From contig NZ_JSFH01000009.1 in NCBI RefSeq assembly GCF_000784835.1, positions 1 through 64,000 on the forward strand: a stretch of DNA of 64,000 bases, read 5' to 3'. Both the position numbers and the translations under genes were made by a program. The notes under the pieces were generated by a model. It ran no database searches and had not been told where the DNA came from. It worked only from the letters and a program-made list of their open reading frames with translations. This document shows, piece after piece, positions 48,967 through 58,503 of this stretch. The stretch's first letter is position 1. The number at the start of each line of letters is the position of its first letter. The stretch comes from Thermotoga sp. Mc24 (lineage in GTDB: Bacteria > Thermotogota > Thermotogae > Thermotogales > Thermotogaceae).

Positions 48967-50664
48967 GTGATTCCTCGAGAGGTCATCGAGGAAATAAAAG
49001 AAAAAGTTGACATCGTAGAAGTCATTTCAGAGTATGTGAATCTCACCCGGGTAGGTTCTTCCTACAGGGCTCTCTGTCCCTTTCATTCAGAAACCAATCC
49101 TTCTTTTTACGTTCATCCGGGTTTGAAGATATACCATTGTTTCGGCTGTGGTGCGAGCGGGGATGTCATCAAATTTCTTCAGGAAATGGAAGGGATCAGT
49201 TTCCAGGAAGCGCTGGAAAGACTTGCCAAGAGAGCTGGGATTGATCTTTCTCTCTACAGAACAGAAGGGACTTCTGAATACGGAAAATACATTCGTTTGT
49301 ACGAAGAAACGTGGAAAAGGTACGTCAAAGAGCTGGAGAAATCGAAAGAGGCAAAAGACTATTTAAAAAGCAGAGGCTTTTCTGAAGAAGATATAGCAAA
49401 GTTTGGCTTTGGGTACGTTCCTAAGAGATCCAGCATCTCTATAGAAGTTGCAGAAGGCATGAACATAACACCGGAAGAACTTGTCAGATACGGTATCGCG
49501 TTAAAAAAGGGTGATCGATTCGTTGATAGATTCGAAGAAAGAATCGTTGTTCCAATAAAGAACGACAGTGGACATATTGTGGCTTTTGGTGGGCGTGCTC
49601 TCGGCAACGAAGAACCAAAGTATTTGAACTCTCCAGAGACCAGGTATTTTTCGAAGAAGAAAATCCTTTTTCTCTTCGATGAGGCGAAAAAAGTGGCAAA
49701 AGAGGTCGGTTTTTTCGTCATCACTGAAGGCTACTTCGACGCGCTCGCATTCAGAAGGGATGGAATACCAACGGCGGTCGCTGTTCTTGGGGCGAGTCTT
49801 TCAAGGGAAGCAATTCTGAAGCTTTCGGCGTATTCGAAAAATGTCATACTGTGTTTCGATAATGACAGAGCAGGCTTCAGAGCCACTCTCAAATCCCTCG
49901 AAGACCTCCTTGAATACGAATTCAACGTGCTTGTAGCAACCCCCTCTCCTTACAAAGATCCGGATGAACTCTTTCAGAAGGAATGGGAAGGTTCGCTGAA
50001 AAAGATGCTGAAAAACTCACGTTCGTTCGAATATTTCCTGGTGACTGCTGGTGAAGTCTTCTTTGACAAAAACAGCCCCGCGGGTGTGAGATCCTACCTT
50101 TCTTTCCTCAAAGGTTGGGTCCAGAGGATGAGAAAGAAAGGATATTTGAAACATGTAGAAAATCTCGTGAAGGAAGCTTCGGCTTCTCTCCAGATACCAG
50201 AAAACCAGATTTTGAACTTTTTTGAGAGTGAAAAGTCTAACACTATGCTTGTTCATGGATCCAGGTCGTCAAAGGTTTACGATGAGGGAAGAGGACTTGC
50301 TTACCTGTTTTTGAACTACGAAGATTTGAGGGGAAAGATTCTGGAGCTGGACTTAGAGGTACTGGAAGATGAAAACGCGAGAGAATTTTTCAAGAGGGTT
50401 TCATCCGATGAAGATTTAAGCGAAGCTATAGAAAACTTTCCAAAAGAGTTGAAAGATTGGGTTTTTGAAACGATAGAAAGCATTCCTCCTCCAAAGGATC
50501 CCGAGAAATTTCTCGCTGACCTCTCCGAAAAGTTGAAAATCCGGCGGATAGAGAGACGTATTGCAGAAATAGATGAGATGATAAAAAAGGTTTCAAACGA
50601 TGAGGAAAGGCGTCTTCTTCTCTCTATGAAGTTGGATCTCCTCAGAAAAATAAAGAGGAGGTGA
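48967..50664 (+). CDS. dnaG: DNA primase
   Basis: Makes RNA primers for replication. The CHC2 zinc domain ([26 protein letters not shown]), the primase catalytic core, and a TOPRIM motif ([12 protein letters not shown], then CFDNDRAG) are visible. The C-terminal region would bind DnaB. The start is GTG at 48967, with GAGGAGTGAG upstream; 565 residues. The transposon remnant ends only about 20 bp before it, so the native promoter region may have been displaced. Confidence 0.95.
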   Translation: MIPREVIEEIKEKVDIVEVISEYVNLTRVGSSYRALCPFHSETNPSFYVHPGLKIYHCFGCGASGDVIKFLQEMEGISFQEALERLAKRAGIDLSLYRTEGTSEYGKYIRLYEETWKRYVKELEKSKEAKDYLKSRGFSEEDIAKFGFGYVPKRSSISIEVAEGMNITPEELVRYGIALKKGDRFVDRFEERIVVPIKNDSGHIVAFGGRALGNEEPKYLNSPETRYFSKKKILFLFDEAKKVAKEVGFFVITEGYFDALAFRRDGIPTAVAVLGASLSREAILKLSAYSKNVILCFDNDRAGFRATLKSLEDLLEYEFNVLVATPSPYKDPDELFQKEWEGSLKKMLKNSRSFEYFLVTAGEVFFDKNSPAGVRSYLSFLKGWVQRMRKKGYLKHVENLVKEASASLQIPENQILNFFESEKSNTMLVHGSRSSKVYDEGRGLAYLFLNYEDLRGKILELDLEVLEDENAREFFKRVSSDEDLSEAIENFPKELKDWVFETIESIPPPKDPEKFLADLSEKLKIRRIERRIAEIDEMIKKVSNDEERRLLLSMKLDLLRKIKRR

Positions 50665-50669
50665 TCGGT

Positions 50670-51893
50670 ATGGCGAAGAAGGAAAAAGTCACAATGAACG
50701 AAGAACAGCAGGTTCTTCAGGAACAGCACCAGGAGCAGACGCAGGAGCAGACACAGGAACAGAAAGAAACGCTTCCTCCTCAGGTAGAAAAACGTATAAA
50801 AAAACTCATCAGTTTAGGAAAAAAGAAAGGTTACATAACATATGAGGATATAGATAAAGCTTTTCCTCCAGACTTCGAAGACTTTGATACGAATCTGATA
50901 GAGAGAATACATGAAGAACTGGAAAAACATGGAATAAACATTGTGGAAAGTGAATCTGAGGAAGAAGAAATGAGTGTTCCCGGTGACGAACAGGAACTAG
51001 AAGAACTTTTGGAGAGAGAATCCCCTGAGATACACGATTCGAGCAACGTAAGGGATTCCATCAAGATGTATCTCAAAGAGATAGGAAAAATACCACTTCT
51101 AACACCAGCTCAAGAACGTGAACTCGCAAGACGAGCACAGATGGGCGATAAAAAGGCCAAAGAGAAACTAATAACATCGAATCTGAGGCTTGTTGTCAGT
51201 ATAGCTAAGCGCTACATGGGACGCGGTCTTTCTTTCCAGGACCTCATACAGGAAGGAAACATAGGACTTCTGAAGGCGGTAGAGAAGTTCGACTGGAGGA
51301 AGGGTTACAAATTCAGTACGTACGCTACCTGGTGGATCAGACAGGCAATCACAAGAGCGATAGCGGATCAGGCAAGGACCATCAGGATACCTGTCCACAT
51401 GGTGGAAACTATAAACAAACTGAACAGGTTGAGAAGAGAGTACTATCAGAAACACGGTGAAGAACCATCCATAGAAGAACTCGCAAAGATGATGGGCAAA
51501 CCCCCAGAAAAGATAAAGGAAATACTCGAAGCAGCGAAGGAAACCATATCCCTGGAATCTCCTATAGGTGAAGATGAAGATTCTTCCATCGAAGACTTTG
51601 TGGCTGACGATTCCATAGCCTCTCCAAAGAAAGAGGCCATGAGGATGCTCATGAGGGAAGAGCTCGAGAAAGTCTTGAAAACTCTGAGCCCGAGAGAAGC
51701 GATGGTTCTGAGAATGAGGTACGGCTTGCTCGATGGAAAACCAAAAACGCTTGAAGAAGTTGGCCAGTATTTCAATGTCACAAGAGAAAGGATCAGGCAG
51801 ATAGAAGTCAAAGCACTGCGGAAGTTGAGACATCCATCGAGGAGCAAGTATCTGAAATCACTGCTCTCTCTGATGGATGAAAACGAAGGGTGA
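50670..51893 (+). CDS. rpoD: Primary sigma factor SigA (RpoD)
   Basis: Housekeeping sigma-70. Region 1.1 is reduced to a [25 protein letters not shown]-type segment. Region 1.2 starts [22 protein letters not shown]. Region 2 has [29 protein letters not shown] and [19 protein letters not shown]. Region 4 ends in the helix-turn-helix [24 protein letters not shown]. The start is ATG at 50670, 407 residues. The N terminus contains a 12-bp tandem repeat encoding QEQ(H/T/T/K), listed separately. dnaG-rpoD is the classic macromolecular-synthesis pair. Confidence 0.96.
   Translation: MAKKEKVTMNEEQQVLQEQHQEQTQEQTQEQKETLPPQVEKRIKKLISLGKKKGYITYEDIDKAFPPDFEDFDTNLIERIHEELEKHGINIVESESEEEEMSVPGDEQELEELLERESPEIHDSSNVRDSIKMYLKEIGKIPLLTPAQERELARRAQMGDKKAKEKLITSNLRLVVSIAKRYMGRGLSFQDLIQEGNIGLLKAVEKFDWRKGYKFSTYATWWIRQAITRAIADQARTIRIPVHMVETINKLNRLRREYYQKHGEEPSIEELAKMMGKPPEKIKEILEAAKETISLESPIGEDEDSSIEDFVADDSIASPKKEAMRMLMREELEKVLKTLSPREAMVLRMRYGLLDGKPKTLEEVGQYFNVTRERIRQIEVKALRKLRHPSRSKYLKSLLSLMDENEG
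50718..50765 (+). repeat. 12-bp in-frame tandem repeat in rpoD
   Basis: Four tandem 12-bp units of CAG-GAR-CAG-NNN (50718-50729, 50730-50741, 50742-50753, 50754-50765) encode [16 protein letters not shown] near the N terminus of SigA. The T. maritima protein, as I remember it, has one unit fewer. Such units can change copy number by slippage while keeping the frame. Confidence 0.85.
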
Positions 51894-51917
51894 GCCCTGC
51901 TCACCCTTTCATTTTTT
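51887..51917 (+). terminator. Terminator shared by rpoD and the convergent mfd
   Basis: AGGGTGAGC (51887-51895), a 3-nt loop and GCTCACCCT (51899-51907) form a 9-bp stem, followed by TTCATTTTTT. It spans the rpoD stop and lies against the mfd stop. On the minus strand the downstream side has no T run, so it should work mainly for rpoD. Confidence 0.85.
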
Positions 51918-54590
51918 CAGTAAGTCCATGAGAAACTCCACCGGATTCTCCCTGGTGTAGAGAACAACACTTCCCGACCGTCTATTGTATCTCGGATGAT
52001 TCAAAAACGGCGAGTCTCTGTTTGGAAAGATTTCCACCATTGAGTGATCGAATCTGATCTTCTTTACTCCCAGCTTCGAAGCTCTGATCCTCAATCTGAA
52101 GTAATCAACGAGTAACTTCACTTCTTCGGGTGGTTCTCCGAATCTATCCCTCATTTCCTCCAGTATTTCCTCGAGATCTTCCTCATCAAGAGAGGATGCG
52201 AGTCTTCTGTAAAGTCTCAACCTCTCTACAGGATTCTGCACGTAATCTTCCGGTATGAAAAATCTGCCCGGGGGATTTTCTATTTCAACGTTCACAGAGT
52301 GTTTCTTTTCGATTCGTCTTTCTTTGAATCTCGTGATGGTCTCTTTCAAGATTTCGTTGTACAGTTTCAAACCAACGGACACAACGTTTCCATGTTGTTC
52401 CAAACCGAGGACATCTCCCACACCTCTCAGTTCCATATCTTTCAGTGCTATTTGAAGACCGCTTCCAAAGCCTGTGTAGGATTTAAGCACCTTCAGTCTT
52501 TCAAGAGCGCTTCTTGGAGTACCCTTCGGGTACAGGAAGTACGCAAAGGCCCTTCGGTCGCTTCTACCCACCCTTCCTCTGAGCTGATAGAGCTGTGAAA
52601 GGCCGTATCTCTGTGCGTCATCCACTATGAGTGTGTTTGCATTCGGTATATCAACACCATTCTCGATAATTGTGGTACACAGAAGAACATCGATGTTCCC
52701 GCGGTAGAACTCGTGGACAATTCTCTCCATGGTTTTTCTGGACATCTTTCCGTGGGCAACCGCTATTTCCAACTCCGGAAACATCCTTTTCAGTTTTTCG
52801 AAAACCTCCGGTAGTTCTTCCACGCGGTTGTGAACGTAGATCACCTGACCTCCCCTGTTTATCTCCCTGATCACCGCTCCCTTGACGAGATCATCGCTGT
52901 ACTCTGCGACATAAACGTATACTGGTTTTCTTCCAGGGGGAGGAGAATTTATCACAGAAAAATCTTTCATTCCAGAGAGGGCCATGTGGAGGGTGCGTGG
53001 AATAGGTGTAGCACTCAGGGTTAGCACGTTCACCGAGAGTCTCAGTTTCTTGAATCTTTCTTTTTGCTCAACTCCAAACTTTTGTTCTTCGTCGATGATG
53101 ACAAGACCAAGATCGGAGAATTCGATCCGTTCGTTCAGCAGAGAGTGTGTACCTATGATGATGTCTATTTCTCCCTTCTTCAGCTTTTCGATGATCTCCT
53201 TCTTTTCTCTCGCTGTTCTTGAACTGTCCAGGAGTTCCACTTTTACACCGAACGGTTCCATTCTCTCTTTGAAGTTCTCGTAGTGTTGTCTTGCCAGAAC
53301 GGTGGTTGGGACGAGCACCGCTACCTGCTTACCAGATGCGACTGCACGAAACGCAGCTCGCAGAGCTACTTCTGTTTTTCCAACACCCGCGTCTCCGCAC
53401 AGGAGCCTGTCCATTGGTTTTTCAGAGGCAAGATCGCTTAGTACTTCTTCTATACTCTGCTGCTGATCAGGAGTTTCAATGTATGGAAAAGATTCCGCGA
53501 ATTTTTCTTCCAGTTCTGGGTCACCTGGAAGAGAAAGACCCTGGGCCTCCTGTCTTTTCATGTAAAGTTCAACGAGTTCTTTGATCTTTTTCTCGATGTC
53601 TTCTCTCACTTTCTTCAGTGTTTGTTTCCATTTTCCGCGGTTCATCCGGTCGAGTTTAACCTGCGAAGGATCACCTATATATTTATGAACTCTGTCGATC
53701 TTCTCGATGGGAACGTACAAAATTGCGTCTTCATATTTCAACTTCAAATAATCCCTCTCTCCGAGAACTCCCTTGAGACGAACAATCCCCTCGAAAATGG
53801 CTATTCCGTGCTCTCTGTGAACTACGAGCCCACCCTCTTCGATCTCATCGACATCCAGAATGGGCAGCGATTCTTTTTTCTCAACACGTGTTGATAGCGG
53901 TGCAGAACCCTTCTCAACGTTTTTGAGTATCACTTCGACTACTCTTTCATCGAAGAAGTCGTTGTAGCGTTCCTTCAAAAGGTCCCTCATTTCTTTTCTG
54001 AACTTTCTGTACTCATCCAGAACCTTTTGAAGATCTTCACAGATGAAGCGAGCATCTGTCTTTAAGAAATCAAGCAAGGTGCTTTCACCGTAGAAATCAA
54101 CAAAAGGAAGTATCAGAGTCTTATCAACACCTTGGAATGAACGCTGGGTGTCTACCTTGAAGAAACGAATTTCTTCAATTTCGTCTCCAAACAGTTCTAT
54201 CCTCACGGGAAAGTCGTTCCCTGGAGAGTAAATGTCGATTATATCTCCGCGAATGGCAAATTCTCCCACGTTCTGAACAGTGAAAACAAGTTCATATCCC
54301 ATTTCGACGAGTTTTTCTGGGGACAGCGTGAGTTTTGTGGATCGTGCTATCATCAGGGAGTTTTCTCTCAGAAAATCGGGTGAGAACACCTTTTCGGTGA
54401 GCGCTTTCAGGGTAGTGGCTATCTTGAGGTTCTCCCCGTTTAGAAGCCTCCACAGGATTTCTATTCTTTTTCCTTTTATCTCGGGTGACAAAACAACATC
54501 TTCGAGAGGCAAAACATCTCTCGAAGGATAGAAAATGTATCCTTCTATATTCGAAAACCTTTCGTTCGGCAGCAGAAGAATCTCAACCAT
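51909..54590 (-). CDS. mfd: Transcription-repair coupling factor Mfd, short form
   Basis: Removes stalled RNA polymerase and recruits UvrA. After a shortened UvrB-homology region, the RNA-polymerase interaction domain (ESLPILDVDEIEEGGLVVHREHG, DYLKLKYED) is followed by the RecG-like motor: LLCGDAGVGKTEVALRAAF (Walker A), IDEEQKFGVEQKE and LSATPIPRTLHMAL, then the C-terminal TRCF domain. It has 893 residues against about 1150 in E. coli. The missing part is at the N terminus: the first residues align with the middle of domain 1 and domain 2 is absent. The start ATG at 54590 overlaps the TPR gene by 8 bp. Confidence 0.94.
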   Translation of the reverse strand: MVEILLLPNERFSNIEGYIFYPSRDVLPLEDVVLSPEIKGKRIEILWRLLNGENLKIATTLKALTEKVFSPDFLRENSLMIARSTKLTLSPEKLVEMGYELVFTVQNVGEFAIRGDIIDIYSPGNDFPVRIELFGDEIEEIRFFKVDTQRSFQGVDKTLILPFVDFYGESTLLDFLKTDARFICEDLQKVLDEYRKFRKEMRDLLKERYNDFFDERVVEVILKNVEKGSAPLSTRVEKKESLPILDVDEIEEGGLVVHREHGIAIFEGIVRLKGVLGERDYLKLKYEDAILYVPIEKIDRVHKYIGDPSQVKLDRMNRGKWKQTLKKVREDIEKKIKELVELYMKRQEAQGLSLPGDPELEEKFAESFPYIETPDQQQSIEEVLSDLASEKPMDRLLCGDAGVGKTEVALRAAFRAVASGKQVAVLVPTTVLARQHYENFKERMEPFGVKVELLDSSRTAREKKEIIEKLKKGEIDIIIGTHSLLNERIEFSDLGLVIIDEEQKFGVEQKERFKKLRLSVNVLTLSATPIPRTLHMALSGMKDFSVINSPPPGRKPVYVYVAEYSDDLVKGAVIREINRGGQVIYVHNRVEELPEVFEKLKRMFPELEIAVAHGKMSRKTMERIVHEFYRGNIDVLLCTTIIENGVDIPNANTLIVDDAQRYGLSQLYQLRGRVGRSDRRAFAYFLYPKGTPRSALERLKVLKSYTGFGSGLQIALKDMELRGVGDVLGLEQHGNVVSVGLKLYNEILKETITRFKERRIEKKHSVNVEIENPPGRFFIPEDYVQNPVERLRLYRRLASSLDEEDLEEILEEMRDRFGEPPEEVKLLVDYFRLRIRASKLGVKKIRFDHSMVEIFPNRDSPFLNHPRYNRRSGSVVLYTRENPVEFLMDLLKK

Positions 54591-55005
54591 TTTTCATCAG
54601 GTCTTTTACAATCCTCTTCTGGTCTTCATCGAGTCCTTCCATGGGGTCTGGAAGGTTGAGCTTTATCTTACACAGGGCTTTCACTATCTTCACTCTGGGA
54701 TCTGTCAATCCCTGTTCCTCGGCCTTTTCCAGCAGTTTCAGAGCCTCGAAAAATTTCCCCATCTGATAGTATGCGCTTCCCAGATTGAAAAGAACAACCG
54801 GATTTTTTTGATCTATTTCCAGCGCTCTTTTGTAGCTCTCAATAGCCTTTGCCAGAAGGTTCATTCTTCTGTAGATGTTCCCTATGTTGACCCAGACTTC
54901 TACTGATTGTTCTTTTTCGGCTATTTTCAAAAATTTTTCCAAGGCACTCTCCAGCTTTCCTTCTTCAAGTTCACGGTATGCTTCTTCAAATTCACTGGAG
55001 ACCAA
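54583..55005 (-). CDS. TPR-repeat protein
   Basis: 140 residues with about three tetratricopeptide repeats (around residues 4-35, 36-69 and 70-103), for instance VWVNIGNIYRRMNLLAKAIESYKRALEID and VVLFNLGSAYYQMGKFFEALKLLEKAEE. No signal peptide. Probably a protein-interaction scaffold in the cytoplasm. The start is TTG at 55005 with AAGGTGATAG upstream, overlapping the end of the preceding gene by 14 bp; its end overlaps mfd. Function unknown. Confidence 0.8.
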   Translation of the reverse strand: MVSSEFEEAYRELEEGKLESALEKFLKIAEKEQSVEVWVNIGNIYRRMNLLAKAIESYKRALEIDQKNPVVLFNLGSAYYQMGKFFEALKLLEKAEEQGLTDPRVKIVKALCKIKLNLPDPMEGLDEDQKRIVKDLMKNG

Positions 55006-56581
55006 GTTCTATCACCTTCTTTGTGACGTATATGGTGTCTGAATAGTTCATGTCGGGTGTTTTGAAAGAAACGGAAATAGGAATGATCTCTTCGGTTATA
55101 GGCTTCACATAAGAAAAGCTGAAGACCCAGAGGTTATGTTTTAGGAAGTGGGGTTCACCGATGCCTCCTCCCGATCTGTAGCAAAAATCTTTCAGAGCTG
55201 CGCTCGCTTCAGGAGAGGTGTAGAGCTTGACGTTTTTGAGTTTCAAAACGGCGAGCTGTTCGTTTGAGAAGGTAATATCCGGGGGCACTACAACGCAGTA
55301 TCCCTTTCGATCGTTTATCTGGTAGACTTTCTTAGAGAGAAACTCCTCATCGCTTATGTATACTGTGTATTCTCTCAGCTCGTGTGAAACTTCGAAGGGT
55401 ACTCTTCCGCGCGCTTCGAAAAGATCTGAGAAGAGCTGAACCAGATCGATATCACGTCCAAAGGCATTCTCCACCCTCACGTACAGGAACATTTTGTCGA
55501 CAGTCAATTCAAAAGAATCGATGTGAACAAAGATAGGTTCCGAGGACTTGAGAAGGGAGATCTCAATCGAGTTCTTGTCCCAGTTCATTCCAAACAGGTA
55601 TGGATATTCGTACTCTATGTTCACGTACTGGGGAACCTGCCCTATTGTTTGAAGTTTTTTTCCATCGAAATGGAAGAGATTTCCAGACTGATCCAGGAGA
55701 AGATAAGAACCATCGTAAAAGATTTCAAAGGAACGTGTTGGAACGGGGAGAGGGATGTTTTTCTGTGATTCTGTATCCACGTTGATCACGATGAGAGAAT
55801 TGCTCCAGGTGTCAAGAACGACAACCTGCCTGCAGTACACCTCCGCATCGACGATCAGGGGTTTCCCATCGATTGGTATTTCTCTCTTCAAACCGTTTTC
55901 TGAGATCAAAACGATTTTATCCACATCTGCCAGGGTAAACTCTCCAGAATTCAAAACACCTGCTCCTATCGGATTGAGAAACTTCCCTATTTCCTTTTCA
56001 TTCTTGAAAACCCTTCCGTCTCTTGAGATCAAGAAGACGTTTCCGTCCCTATCGGTGAACACCTGCTCCGGTTGGAAAGATAAGTTTCTAACGGTGAAAT
56101 TGAAACCATCGCTTTCGATAAGACGGTTGTTGACCGGATCAACGATGTATATACTCTCACCAAAAATTGACACATCCGTGGGTGTGAGAAAATATTCTAT
56201 TCCATCTTTAAAACCCTGGAGTGTTTTTAACGTTTTCATGTTGAAAGAATCAGATTCTTTGTCCTGCAGTATGAATTCCAGATTGTTAACCAGCGAGAGC
56301 ACTTCAGGCTGATCCGGTACGATAACAAGCAGGTTTTTCAGATCCTCGTAAGCCTCTCTCACTCTTCCTGTTTCTATCATCAATTTTGCTCTCAAATACC
56401 AAAACTCTGCGAGATTCTCAGCGGGGATGGGTTTGTAGAAGATCTCCTCTATCTTCTGCTGTGCGGAAGATATATCTCCCTTTGCCCAGTCTATGATCGC
56501 TTCTGAGAACATCTCTCTAACGCTTTGAGCGAAAAGAGCAGAAAAAGTTAGCAGAAACAAAAGCAATATCGTTTTTTTCAC
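54992..56581 (-). CDS. Exported protein of unknown function, TPR plus propeller-like
   Basis: 529 residues beginning with a Sec signal peptide (MKKTILLLFLLTFSALFAQ, likely cleavage near residue 19). Residues about 22-110 look like TPR helices (WYLRAKLMIETGRVREAYEDLKNLL). Residues about 125-330 contain short repeats of the NHL or beta-propeller kind (PTDVSIFGESIYIVDPVNNR, DGNVFLISRDGRVFKNEK). The C-terminal third is a mixed alpha-beta region I cannot assign, with two cysteines. Probably periplasmic or under the toga. The ATG at 56581 lies four bases after plsY. Confidence 0.7.
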   Translation of the reverse strand: MKKTILLLFLLTFSALFAQSVREMFSEAIIDWAKGDISSAQQKIEEIFYKPIPAENLAEFWYLRAKLMIETGRVREAYEDLKNLLVIVPDQPEVLSLVNNLEFILQDKESDSFNMKTLKTLQGFKDGIEYFLTPTDVSIFGESIYIVDPVNNRLIESDGFNFTVRNLSFQPEQVFTDRDGNVFLISRDGRVFKNEKEIGKFLNPIGAGVLNSGEFTLADVDKIVLISENGLKREIPIDGKPLIVDAEVYCRQVVVLDTWSNSLIVINVDTESQKNIPLPVPTRSFEIFYDGSYLLLDQSGNLFHFDGKKLQTIGQVPQYVNIEYEYPYLFGMNWDKNSIEISLLKSSEPIFVHIDSFELTVDKMFLYVRVENAFGRDIDLVQLFSDLFEARGRVPFEVSHELREYTVYISDEEFLSKKVYQINDRKGYCVVVPPDITFSNEQLAVLKLKNVKLYTSPEASAALKDFCYRSGGGIGEPHFLKHNLWVFSFSYVKPITEEIIPISVSFKTPDMNYSDTIYVTKKVIELGLQ

Positions 56582-56585
56582 GTTT

Positions 56586-57176
56586 TCACCTCTTGAAGAG
56601 GTTTACCTTCCTTTCTGTACCGTTCAGGAGACGCTGGATGTTTTCGGAGTGTCTGAGAGTGGAAAGAACCGCGAGAATGAGAAACAGCATTCCCGTATCG
56701 TAGCCCTTGAGCAGATATCCCAGAAGAGCAGAAACGTAAAGAGCTACAAGAGATCCAAGCGAAGCGTATTTAGTCAGCATTACGATGACAAGCCAGGTCA
56801 GTGTGAACACTAGTCCCGTAGGCCACGAAAGACAGAAAATGATTCCAAGGGTGGAAGCGACTCCTTTTCCACCTTTGAACTTCATGAAAATCGGAAAATC
56901 GTGTCCGAGGACAGTCGCGATCGCCGTGAGTGATACGATCTTCGAATCTCCTGAGAAAGTAATGGTAATGAACACAGGGAAAAATCCCTTCAAAGCATCC
57001 AGAAGAAGACAAATCCCTCCAACGGCAGGACCTGTGGTTCTTATAGCATTCGTCGCTCCAACGTTGCCACTCCCCACTTTTCTCACATCAATACCCTTCA
57101 GCCACTTCGGGATCAAATAACTGAAGGGGATGGACCCTGTGAAGTAACCGAGAATTGGGAAAAGCCACCAGTCCAC
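56586..57176 (-). CDS. plsY: Acyl-phosphate glycerol-3-phosphate acyltransferase PlsY
   Basis: First step of phospholipid synthesis: acyl phosphate plus glycerol 3-phosphate. It has the PlsY motifs GSIPFSYLI, KVGSGNVGATNAIR and FKGGKGVAST and about five membrane segments. 196 residues. The start is GTG at 57176 after AGGTGAT. Follows der by four bases. Confidence 0.94.
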   Translation of the reverse strand: MDWWLFPILGYFTGSIPFSYLIPKWLKGIDVRKVGSGNVGATNAIRTTGPAVGGICLLLDALKGFFPVFITITFSGDSKIVSLTAIATVLGHDFPIFMKFKGGKGVASTLGIIFCLSWPTGLVFTLTWLVIVMLTKYASLGSLVALYVSALLGYLLKGYDTGMLFLILAVLSTLRHSENIQRLLNGTERKVNLFKR

Positions 57177-57180
57177 GATA

Positions 57181-58500
57181 TCACCTGCTCTTCTTGAACT
57201 TTAAGAATATAGGGGATCCCTCGAACGGAAAGACGTAGTCCCTGATCAGTTTTCTGAGGAAAACCTTTTGTGGATTTTTTATCTTCTCTATATTGTTCAC
57301 AAAGAAAAGGAAAGTGGGTGGCTTTATGTCCACCTGAAGGCCGAAAAAGATCTTGAGGCCACGAGGGAGATTCGTGAACGCGAGCACTTTCTGAAGAGCC
57401 GAATTAATGGCACTGGACGGCACTTTCGTTGTGTAAGAAGCGTACGCTAAATTGATAGCGTCTATCACTCTGTCTATGTTCCAGCCTTTGTCAGCGGAGG
57501 TAAAGATAAGCGGACTGTAATCGATGAAATAGAGCTTCTCTCTGAATAATTTGGTGAATTCGTCGTACCTTTTTTCACGGTGTTCAACGAGATCCCATTT
57601 GTTGAAAACAACGACGCTGGCTCTCCCTCGTCTTTCCACAAGGCCGGCTATTCTCTGGTCCTGTCTTGTGATACCCTGAGTTGCATCAAGAACTATCACA
57701 ACAACGTCCGCTTTTTCTATGCTGTCCACAACCCTGTAGTTGCTGTATTTTTCAACAGTCCTGGGTTCGACCCTGGATTTTCTCCTCAAACCAGCCGTGT
57801 CAACGAATACGTATTTTCTTCCGTCTATAAACACTTCGTCGTCAACGGGATCCCTCGTTGTTCCAGGTATCGGTGACACAAGAGCTCGTTCTTTGTTCAA
57901 TATAGCGTTGAAGAGTGTGGATTTTCCCACGTTCGGTCGGCCAACGATGGCAACTTTTATTGCGTCGGTGATTTCGGGCTTTGATTCTAAATCCAGCCCT
58001 TTTTCTTCGAGCTTTTTGATGATCGTCTCCAGGAGAGTATCGAGATTTATGTTGTGCTCTGCAGAAACGGGTATTGGTTCTCCAAATCCTAAACTGTAAA
58101 GCTCCGGCTTCACTTCTCTTTCGAACTCTCTGAGATTTTCCGCTTTGTTCGCCACAAGGATAGTATCAACGGTGGATTTCCTGAGAAAATCGGCAAGCGA
58201 TTCGTCTTCTTTTGTAATTCCTCTTTTTCCATCGACAACGAACAGAACGAGATCAGCTTCTCTGATCATGTTCAGGGTAACTTCCTTCATCTTTTGGGAA
58301 ATGATGTCCTGTGGATTGTCGAAGACTCCACAGGTGTCCACGAGTTTAAAGGTTTTCCCGTACCACTCTACAGTATCTTGAACGGGGTCACGGGTGACCC
58401 CTTCTTCGTCTTCGACAATAGCCTTTTTCTTCTTTACCAGCTTGTTGAACAGAGTAGACTTTCCAACGTTTGGTCTACCAACTATCAGAACCGTCGCCAT
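57181..58500 (-). CDS. der: Ribosome-biogenesis GTPase Der (EngA)
   Basis: Tandem-GTPase factor for 50S assembly. Two P loops (VGRPNVGKSTLFN near residue 7 and again near 187), two switch II motifs (VDTCGVF and VDTAGLRR) and a C-terminal KH-like domain ending HPFPFEGSPIFLKF-like. It has 439 residues and matches the T. maritima protein of known structure. Confidence 0.96.
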   Translation of the reverse strand: MATVLIVGRPNVGKSTLFNKLVKKKKAIVEDEEGVTRDPVQDTVEWYGKTFKLVDTCGVFDNPQDIISQKMKEVTLNMIREADLVLFVVDGKRGITKEDESLADFLRKSTVDTILVANKAENLREFEREVKPELYSLGFGEPIPVSAEHNINLDTLLETIIKKLEEKGLDLESKPEITDAIKVAIVGRPNVGKSTLFNAILNKERALVSPIPGTTRDPVDDEVFIDGRKYVFVDTAGLRRKSRVEPRTVEKYSNYRVVDSIEKADVVVIVLDATQGITRQDQRIAGLVERRGRASVVVFNKWDLVEHREKRYDEFTKLFREKLYFIDYSPLIFTSADKGWNIDRVIDAINLAYASYTTKVPSSAINSALQKVLAFTNLPRGLKIFFGLQVDIKPPTFLFFVNNIEKIKNPQKVFLRKLIRDYVFPFEGSPIFLKFKKSR

Positions 58501-58503
58501 ATT

